In this document: positions 36,864 to 42,096 of the stretch, one piece after another | Numbering within the stretch: the first letter of the stretch is position 1 | Layout of the letters: each line of letters opens with the position of its first letter | NCBI GenBank assembly: GCA_016708955.1 | Contig: JADJES010000017.1 | Coordinates: forward strand, 1 to 42,096 | Direction of reading: 5' to 3' | From: Nitrosomonas sp. | GTDB lineage: Bacteria > Pseudomonadota > Gammaproteobacteria > Burkholderiales > Nitrosomonadaceae | Length of the DNA: 42,096 nt | Position numbers and translations under genes: made by a program | The notes under the pieces: generated by a model | What the model saw: only the letters and a program-made list of their open reading frames with translations | The model's database searches: none | What the model was told of the DNA's origin: nothing

Positions 36864-37787
36864 TCAGTTTTGCATCCATTGTTGGATTTGTTCGCGTTGA
36901 TTGGCATACCATAGCTTGCCGATATCCAATGCTTTTTGCTGCAGCGCCTTATTATTGGCGGAATCCATATTGCCGGGCATGTCGTAGTTTTTCAGATAAT
37001 GATTGATATACAGCACACGATTACCCAAAACTTCTTCGGTCATTCTGACATTCGCCATCATTTTCTCTCTGAGAATGATCGAAGCGATACCTTTCGCCGA
37101 CCATTGCACGCCGCCATATCCGCAGGCTTTGGCACCGCTTACTGCAAAACTGCGCCAGCCCGATCCGATGGAAAGCATTTTTATTTCATATTCTTTCCAG
37201 TGTTGCTTGGCATGAAGATAAGCGCTTAAGCCGGGATTATTCATGCCAACACCGCCATCGATTCGCCAGTTACCATCTTGCATTTGTACGGGCGGGTAGA
37301 ACGATGGCGCAGCGGTGCAGGCATCGGCTATCTCGCTTAACAAAAAATCCGGTTGACTGTCATTGGTAAAAACTTCCAACTGATCCTGATCCAGATTGAA
37401 ACAAGGAATAAATATCCGTTTGTTGAGTGACGAAAGCCTGAGATTCTCCAATTCCTTTTGTAAAGTTAGGTTTTTCGAATCACCTTTGAACTTGGGATGA
37501 AGTTGCAGCGTACTGAATAACCGGCGCAGCCAGTGTTCCGCCATCATTTTTGCCAGCAATTTTTCTTGTAAAACCTTTTGAATGATTTCTTTTGCGCTCA
37601 AACGCCGTCCCAAGATCAAGCAGGTGATTAATCCGCCCGATGAAGAACCTGCGATGAGGTCAAATAGATCATAGGTTGCAGCGCCAATGTCCTCTTCCAG
37701 ACATGCCAATACGCTCAATTGAATCAGCAGATGGCTGCCGCCGCCGTCCAGGCTTAAAACCGTTTTGGGTAACAATGAATGTTTCAA
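36864..37787 (-). CDS. Patatin-like phospholipase
   Basis: This 307-residue lipid acyl hydrolase uses a Ser-Asp dyad. The oxyanion-hole loop is near the N-terminus (VLSLDGGGSHLLIQLSVLAC; the usual GGGxRG is GGGSHL), the nucleophile elbow is GSSSGG in DLIAGSSSGGLITCLILGRR, and the catalytic Asp is in WRIDGGVGMNNPGLSAYLHA, the DG(G/A) motif. There is no signal peptide, so it acts in the cytoplasm or at the inner membrane. It starts six bases after the metallophosphoesterase stop, so the two form an operon. The substrate is unknown; a phospholipid or acylated precursor is likely. Confidence 0.88.
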   Translation of the reverse strand: MKHSLLPKTVLSLDGGGSHLLIQLSVLACLEEDIGAATYDLFDLIAGSSSGGLITCLILGRRLSAKEIIQKVLQEKLLAKMMAEHWLRRLFSTLQLHPKFKGDSKNLTLQKELENLRLSSLNKRIFIPCFNLDQDQLEVFTNDSQPDFLLSEIADACTAAPSFYPPVQMQDGNWRIDGGVGMNNPGLSAYLHAKQHWKEYEIKMLSIGSGWRSFAVSGAKACGYGGVQWSAKGIASIILREKMMANVRMTEEVLGNRVLYINHYLKNYDMPGNMDSANNKALQQKALDIGKLWYANQREQIQQWMQN

Positions 37788-37793
37788 ATTGTT

Positions 37794-38603
37794 TTAAGCT
37801 GCCTTTTTACTGGCCAATAATTCTTCTTGCAAAAAGTTTTTATATTGCTCAAACCGCTCAGACCAGAAAACCAATTCCAATGACCCATCGTTATGTTCCA
37901 GCAAAGTAGAACAGCTTTCTACCCAATCGCCGTCATTGCAGTAAAGGATCGAATTGATTTCTCTTAATTCAGCATGGTGAATGTGGCCACAGACGACACC
38001 ATCGACACCGCGCTCTTTTGCCAGATGTGCCAATGCATCCTCAAAACTGCTGATGTAGCTGACTGCATTTTTAACACGCAATTTTAAGTAGGCCGCGAGT
38101 GACCAATAAGAAAACCCGAAGAACTTTCGCATGCCATTAATATAATGATTAAGATCCAGCAGCGTGTCATAAGCGACATTCCCCAGTTTTGCAAGCCAGC
38201 GGCTATTCTTGACGATGACATCAAACTCATCGCCATGCATTATCAACAGCTTTTTACCTTCAGTGGTGGTGTGTACATAATCTTGATGAATCTCAACATT
38301 GCCGAATACATGACCGATGCAATCCCGCATTCCTTCATCATGATTTCCCGGTATGTAAATCACTTTAGTGCCATGCTTGGCTTTGCCTAAAATAGACCGG
38401 ACCACGTTGGTATGCTCTTGCGGCCAGTAAGGGCTCTTCTTGATACTCCAGAAATCGACAATATCGCCAACCAGGAAAAGATAATCGGTTTCAACCGAAT
38501 GCAGGAAATGCAGCAGTGCGTCTGCCTGACAACCGCGAAATCCGAGGTGAACATCTGAAATCCACACGCTTCTTACTTTGATAGGGGCTTTATTCTTCAC
38601 CAT
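37794..38603 (-). CDS. LpxH-like metallophosphoesterase
   Basis: This 269-residue calcineurin-like enzyme is related to UDP-2,3-diacylglucosamine diphosphatase. The metal-binding motifs are in order: SVWISDVHLGFRG (DxH), FLVGDIVDFWS (GDxxD), YIPGNHDEGM (GNHD), IMHGDEFD (HGD), and VVCGHIHHAE (GHxH). The C-terminal tail ends SERFEQYKNFLQEELLASKK. Proteins of this subgroup sit beside patatin and glycosyltransferase genes and are not necessarily the essential LpxH of lipid A synthesis; a nearby true lpxH cannot be checked here. The gene is first in the minus-strand lipid operon. Confidence 0.85.
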   Translation of the reverse strand: MVKNKAPIKVRSVWISDVHLGFRGCQADALLHFLHSVETDYLFLVGDIVDFWSIKKSPYWPQEHTNVVRSILGKAKHGTKVIYIPGNHDEGMRDCIGHVFGNVEIHQDYVHTTTEGKKLLIMHGDEFDVIVKNSRWLAKLGNVAYDTLLDLNHYINGMRKFFGFSYWSLAAYLKLRVKNAVSYISSFEDALAHLAKERGVDGVVCGHIHHAELREINSILYCNDGDWVESCSTLLEHNDGSLELVFWSERFEQYKNFLQEELLASKKAA

Positions 38604-38666
38604 ACATGCCTTTTAATTGGATTAGTGATGGCATGACAGCATAATGTGCATTTATTAAGCTTCTTT

Positions 38667-38703
38667 GAAGTATTTATTAAATATTCATGAAGTATTTATT
38701 AAA
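38667..38703. repeat. Paired 15-bp direct repeats between divergent genes
   Basis: GAAGTATTTATTAAA occurs at 38667-38681 and 38689-38703, a 22-bp period of two helical turns. A partial third copy (CATTTATTAAG) lies upstream at about 38649. They are in the divergent region between the phosphoesterase and M14-like genes and may bind a regulator. Confidence 0.5.
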
Positions 38704-38812
38704 AAGGAGAGCAGGGGGAGTTTTGCAATGATTCTTTGATGGTGATTAATAGATTCCAGTAAGATCGCTTTTTATAGTAACTACTTTTACGGTAGCAGCA
38801 CTTGAATACACA

Positions 38813-39841
38813 ATGCACGCCACACCCACTCTGAAGCGATCACTACCTGAATTGCAACAAGTTGAAGCGATTATTCAGGAGGATAATAATGCACATCTAC
38901 ACAGTAAGGTGCTTTGTCATGTGCCTTGCGATGATGATCTACTACCAATTTACGCACTGACACTCGGGAATACCGCGCAAGATATTCCGTGTGTGACCTA
39001 TGTTGCCGGTATCCATGGTCTGGAACGCATCGGCACGCAAGTAGTCATTGCTTTTCTGGAAGGTTTGCTCGAACGCCTGAAATGGGACCGGGTTCTGGCT
39101 GATATTTTGCAACGGGTGCGGATCAACATTTTACCCATCATCAATCCGGCCGGCATGCTGAACGCTACGCGTGCAAATGGGCAGGGTGTCGATCTCATGC
39201 GCAATGCGCCGGTGGATAGCCACGAAAAAACCATCTGGCTGGCTGGAGGGCACCGGATTTCATCGGTGTTGCCATGGTATCGGGGAAAATCCGGTGAAGC
39301 CATGCAACCGGAAGCGCAAGCACTGTGCGATTTTATTGCTCAGGAAGTCTTGCCTGCGCCGTTCAGCTTGGTTCTGGATTGCCATTCCGGCTTTGGTTTC
39401 CGCAACCAAATCTGGTTTCCTTATGCCAAAAGCCGGCTTGAGCCGATCAAGCATCTCAAAGAAGTTTATTACTTGCGCCAGCTCTTTATGCAGACTTATC
39501 CGCATCAGGATTATTTGTTTGAGCCGCAATCACAGCATTATCTGACCCATGGTGATCTGTGGGATTTTCTTTATCAACAATCGTTGGCGAGCAACAATGT
39601 TTTTCTGCCATTAACACTTGAAATGGGCTCGTGGCGGTGGATTCGCAAAAATCCGCTGCAATTGCGCCGATTGCAGGGTTTGTATCACCCGGTCAAACCA
39701 CACCGGCTGAATCGCGTGTTGAGAAGCCATTTAATCCTGATGGAATTTTTGTTGCACGCGACCTTGTCGTATCAAAACTGGCTCAATCAAAGCGAGATGC
39801 CGGGATTGGAACAACAAGCACGGGCGTTGTGGTACCCATGA
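38813..39841 (+). CDS. M14-like zinc carboxypeptidase / deacylase
   Basis: This 342-residue protein resembles M14 metallopeptidases and the related succinylglutamate-desuccinylase group. The zinc-binding HxxE is in YVAGIHGLERIGTQVV, the substrate and third-ligand region is INILPIINPAGMLNATRANG and LVLDCHSGFGFRNQIWF, where the His after Asp-Cys would be the third ligand, and the likely catalytic Glu is in LTLEMGSWRW. No signal peptide was seen, so cytoplasmic. Its stop overlaps the next gene's start (ATGA). The substrate is unknown. Confidence 0.75.
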   Translation: MHATPTLKRSLPELQQVEAIIQEDNNAHLHSKVLCHVPCDDDLLPIYALTLGNTAQDIPCVTYVAGIHGLERIGTQVVIAFLEGLLERLKWDRVLADILQRVRINILPIINPAGMLNATRANGQGVDLMRNAPVDSHEKTIWLAGGHRISSVLPWYRGKSGEAMQPEAQALCDFIAQEVLPAPFSLVLDCHSGFGFRNQIWFPYAKSRLEPIKHLKEVYYLRQLFMQTYPHQDYLFEPQSQHYLTHGDLWDFLYQQSLASNNVFLPLTLEMGSWRWIRKNPLQLRRLQGLYHPVKPHRLNRVLRSHLILMEFLLHATLSYQNWLNQSEMPGLEQQARALWYP

Positions 39842-40590
39842 CGCATCGTGAACATTTCGTGCTGATTCGCGGGTTATTGCGTGAGGCACGACACTGGGGA
39901 GAATTTACCGGAAGTCTGCAACAGCAATTCCCTCACGCCATGATCAATACACCGGATATTCCGGGAAATGGCCAATTGCATCAGTCCACCAGTCCAAAAA
40001 CCATTGCGGGGATGACCGAAGCATTACGCGAGCAAATCAATGCAAACCAACCGCTCCGATTGATCGCGCTTTCCATGGGGGGGATGATTGCGATGGATTG
40101 GATGACGCGGTATCCGGATGAAGTGGAAGCGGCAGTTCTCATCAACACCAGCGCAAGACCGTTATCGCCGTTTTACCATCGCTTACGCTGGACGGTTTAT
40201 CTCCAAGTTCTCAAGATGATTTTCCATTCGGCGGCACAAAAGGAAGCGGATATTCTGAGTCTGACTTCAAATCGTCACAGTCACGACAGAAAACTGCTGG
40301 AATCCTGGCAGCAGTGGCAACAACAAAATCCGGTATCAATAGCCAGCGCCAGAAACCAGTTTCTGGCAGCCATAAAATTTTCCGTTACGGACAAACCGCA
40401 GCAACCCATACTCGTTGTAACCAGCCGGGCTGACCGTCTGGTGGATTATCGTTGTAGTCTGAAGCTGGCGCAAATTTGGCAAACCGGCTATGTGCAGCAT
40501 GAGACGGCCGGTCATGATTTGCCGCTGGATGAACCGGAGTGGTTGGCTGGTGCTATCAAGCAATGGTTTGATCTGCAGACTGGTGTTTAA
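39838..40590 (+). CDS. Alpha/beta hydrolase
   Basis: From the ATG at 39838 this is a 250-residue hydrolase. I chose this start, not an upstream one, because the fold begins at HFVLIRGLLREARHWGEF and the ATG overlaps the preceding stop (ATGA), as is typical for coupled genes. The nucleophile elbow is LSMGGM in LRLIALSMGGMIAMDWMTRY, the acid is probably the Asp in VVTSRADRLVDY, and the catalytic His is in ETAGHDLPLDEPEWL. Where family members have HG in the oxyanion loop, this one reads IRGLLRE. Substrate unknown, probably an ester or thioester. The operon with the M14-like gene suggests joint degradation of an acylated compound. Confidence 0.85.
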   Translation: MTHREHFVLIRGLLREARHWGEFTGSLQQQFPHAMINTPDIPGNGQLHQSTSPKTIAGMTEALREQINANQPLRLIALSMGGMIAMDWMTRYPDEVEAAVLINTSARPLSPFYHRLRWTVYLQVLKMIFHSAAQKEADILSLTSNRHSHDRKLLESWQQWQQQNPVSIASARNQFLAAIKFSVTDKPQQPILVVTSRADRLVDYRCSLKLAQIWQTGYVQHETAGHDLPLDEPEWLAGAIKQWFDLQTGV

Positions 40591-40661
40591 GTTGCAGCCG
40601 AAGAGCCAACCATATTCCGGTTGAGTGTATGTGGTTTTATTATGCGCTATTGAGCAATAAC

Positions 40662-40874
40662 TCAGGCAGCAACTTCAATATACTGAACGATACTTGTTGG
40701 TTGTGGTACAGGCAAACCATCTTCAATCATCCCTTCGATATGCAGTCCAATTGCTTCACGAATTTCCCGCTCTGTTTCTTCAATCGTAGAGCCGGTCGCG
40801 ATGCAACCAGGTAAATCGGGCACATAGGCTGAGTAGTTATTTTCTGCTTTTTCGACAACGATTGCATAACGCAT
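40662..40874 (-). CDS. hicB: HicB-like antitoxin
   Basis: This 70-residue protein has the HicB ferredoxin-like fold: MRYAIVVEKAENNYSAYVPD, LPGCIATGSTIEETEREIRE, and AIGLHIEGMIEDGLPVPQPT. HicB neutralises the HicA mRNA interferase. It lacks a separate C-terminal DNA-binding domain, as do many short HicBs. GGAG lies upstream of the ATG within the last hicA codons. The toxin gene directly upstream is only a remnant, so it is an orphan antitoxin here. Confidence 0.88.
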   Translation of the reverse strand: MRYAIVVEKAENNYSAYVPDLPGCIATGSTIEETEREIREAIGLHIEGMIEDGLPVPQPTSIVQYIEVAA

Positions 40875-40877
40875 GAT

Positions 40878-40975
40878 TCACTCCTTTAGTTTTGCTTGCT
40901 TGAGTATGCTATTCAAAGTGCCCGGTGCCAAATCATTGCCAGTTTTTCAGATACAGTTACGCGGTCGCTTTTGAA
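40878..40975 (-). pseudogene. hicA: HicA toxin remnant
   Basis: Just before hicB, the minus strand reads GNDLAPGTLNSILKQAKLKE and a stop at 40878-40880, the typical C-terminal helix of HicA. In a neighbouring frame, YPFKSDRVTVSEK matches the last beta strands. One frameshift near 40930 separates them. The double-stranded-RNA-binding N-terminal half with the catalytic His is missing. So the toxin is dead, while hicB stays open. Confidence 0.7.
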
Positions 40976-41150
40976 TGGATACTTGAATTGGCAAGACTTT
41001 CACGTAATTATCGTTATACATTGTGAATCTATCTATCTCAGCCATCTGATTACAATTGGACAGTAAAGAGTAAAAAAATTGAACGTCATTCCTTTGTCAC
41101 ATTAATCCTCTATCTTATCAGCATTCAATTGCTATGCTGGGAGCGGAATT

Positions 41151-42096
41151 ATGCTTGATGTGGATATCTTACTCAAAGATTATTTTCAGAATACGGATGA
41201 AAACAATGACAAGCCGCTAATGAAGGCTGCTTCTTCGGTCTTAAAGAAGCTTTTTCATCAAAAAGAAATCAACGCATTCATTGAAACGCACCGGCATTTG
41301 GAAGGGTTGGAGTTCAATGATGCCGTGCTGGAGCATTTTAATTTTAGCTTTCAGGTTTCCAGCAAAGACCGCGCGCGTATCCCTGATCAGCGCCGGGTGC
41401 TGATTGTCGCGAATCATCCGCTCGGTTCTCTGGACGGGCTGGCGCTGCTTAAGCTGGTGTCGGAGATCAGAACCGACGTGAAGATTGTCGCAACGACTTT
41501 GTTGAACTGCATTGATCCGCTGCAAAGCTTGTTTCTCTCGGTGGATAATTTAGCGGAATCCGCGAATCATCGTGACAATCTGAACCAGATTGTTGAAGCA
41601 TTGGAAGCGGAACAAGCCGTTATTCTATTCCCAACCGGAGAAGTTTCGCGTATTTGTCCCCTGGGTGTTCGTGATGGCAAATGGAAAACCGGTTTCTTAT
41701 CGCTAGCCAAGAAAACCAAAGCGCCGATCGTTCCGGTTTATATTGGCGGCAAAAATTCCACACTTTTTTACGGACTTTCGAGTATCTACAAGCCGCTGGG
41801 CACGATGATGCTGGTCAATGAAATGTTCAATCAAAAGGGCAGTGAAATTTCATTCCGGATTGGCAAACCGATCCCGTGGGAATCCATAGCGGCAATGGAT
41901 TTGTCCAAAAAGGCCGTGACGAAATTAATGCGTAAACAGGTCTATTTGTTAGGCAAAAAGAAGAAAAAAGAGCTGTTTAAGCCGATTGAGAATATTATTC
42001 ATCCCGTTCGGACCAAATCAATCCGCAAGGAATTGAAAGCGTCACAACTCATCGGTAAAACCCAGGATGGCAAGCATATTTATCTGTTTGACTATA
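41151..42096 (+). CDS. Lysophospholipid acyltransferase-like protein, 3' end outside window
   Basis: An open frame from the ATG at 41151 (GGGAGCGG a few bases upstream) runs 315 codons to the window edge. It has the PlsC-type acyltransferase motifs: NHPLGSLDGLALLKL (the HX4D site, reading NHPLGSLD), then FPTGEVSRICPLGVRDGKW, the second motif FPxGE, and PIVPVYIGGKNSTLFYGL. The N-terminal 70 residues (LLKDYFQNTDENNDKPLMKA) resemble the helical part of the haemolysin-like/OlsA-related group. It adds an acyl chain to a lysolipid, ornithine lipid or similar. The next gene is not visible. It belongs with the lipid genes to its left in theme. Confidence 0.82.
   Translation, partial: MLDVDILLKDYFQNTDENNDKPLMKAASSVLKKLFHQKEINAFIETHRHLEGLEFNDAVLEHFNFSFQVSSKDRARIPDQRRVLIVANHPLGSLDGLALLKLVSEIRTDVKIVATTLLNCIDPLQSLFLSVDNLAESANHRDNLNQIVEALEAEQAVILFPTGEVSRICPLGVRDGKWKTGFLSLAKKTKAPIVPVYIGGKNSTLFYGLSSIYKPLGTMMLVNEMFNQKGSEISFRIGKPIPWESIAAMDLSKKAVTKLMRKQVYLLGKKKKKELFKPIENIIHPVRTKSIRKELKASQLIGKTQDGKHIYLFDY

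Noticed and set aside
1..42096. tRNA, rRNA, CRISPR arrays and prophage
   Set aside because: No T-loop-type tRNA signatures, rRNA motifs, regular spaced repeats or phage structural genes were recognised by eye; a tRNA scan could confirm.

Overview
The window looks like a chromosomal segment of a betaproteobacterial ammonia oxidiser of the Nitrosomonas type. The basis is a SmbP-like small metal-binding protein gene (a family described from Nitrosomonas europaea), a betaproteobacterial mlaFEDCB operon followed by a YadG/YadH-type ABC-2 exporter and a BolA/IbaG gene, and dispersed REP/MITE-like repeats. This assignment is an inference from gene content; no rRNA or tRNA gene is visible.

Layout. 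Positions 1-5,721 are a gene graveyard: a decayed glgC, a decayed DcaP-type porin gene on the opposite strand, a frameshifted cytochrome-c'-like lipoprotein, an IS5-type remnant, and frameshifted uspA and nuclease genes. From 6,030 to 14,388 the genes are intact: alanine/sodium symporter, the Mla phospholipid-transport operon, an ABC-2 exporter, BolA, a TerB-DnaJ co-chaperone and a glutathione S-transferase. From 14,600 to 17,700 there are two transposase remnants, a small secreted protein, smbP with its terminator, and a MITE. nrdA and nrdB (class Ia ribonucleotide reductase) follow. At 21,944-24,537 lies an unusual pair, both frameshifted: a DUF5675 gene and a secreted protein built of about ten cysteine-paired repeats. 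fumC, a UMF1-type transporter and a 52-residue lipoprotein come next.

The most interesting region is 27,963-33,904 on the minus strand. It reads as a three-gene operon: a type I periplasmic binding protein; a protein joining a dCache sensor domain to a pentameric ligand-gated ion channel (pLGIC) extracellular domain and M1-M4 pore; and an uncharacterised four-helix membrane protein. The channel gene is cut in two by an IS4-type element of about 1.6 kb flanked by a direct repeat (8 bp, plus one ambiguous base). Removing the element and one repeat copy restores one 725-codon reading frame. No ABC permease or ATPase accompanies the binding protein, which fits it serving the channel rather than an importer.

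The right part (34,355-38,603, minus strand) holds lipid and envelope genes: a diacylglycerol-kinase-like enzyme, an MJ1255/VC2487-type glycosyltransferase, a patatin-like lipase and an LpxH-like metallophosphoesterase. On the plus strand follow an M14-like metallohydrolase coupled to an alpha/beta hydrolase, a HicB antitoxin whose HicA toxin gene is a remnant (minus strand), and a lysophospholipid-acyltransferase-like gene that runs off the window.

Frameshifts are concentrated in accessory genes while long core genes (mla, nrdA, nrdB, fumC) are open throughout. This favours real pseudogene decay, although single-base slips in homopolymer runs (uspA, nuclease) could be sequence errors.
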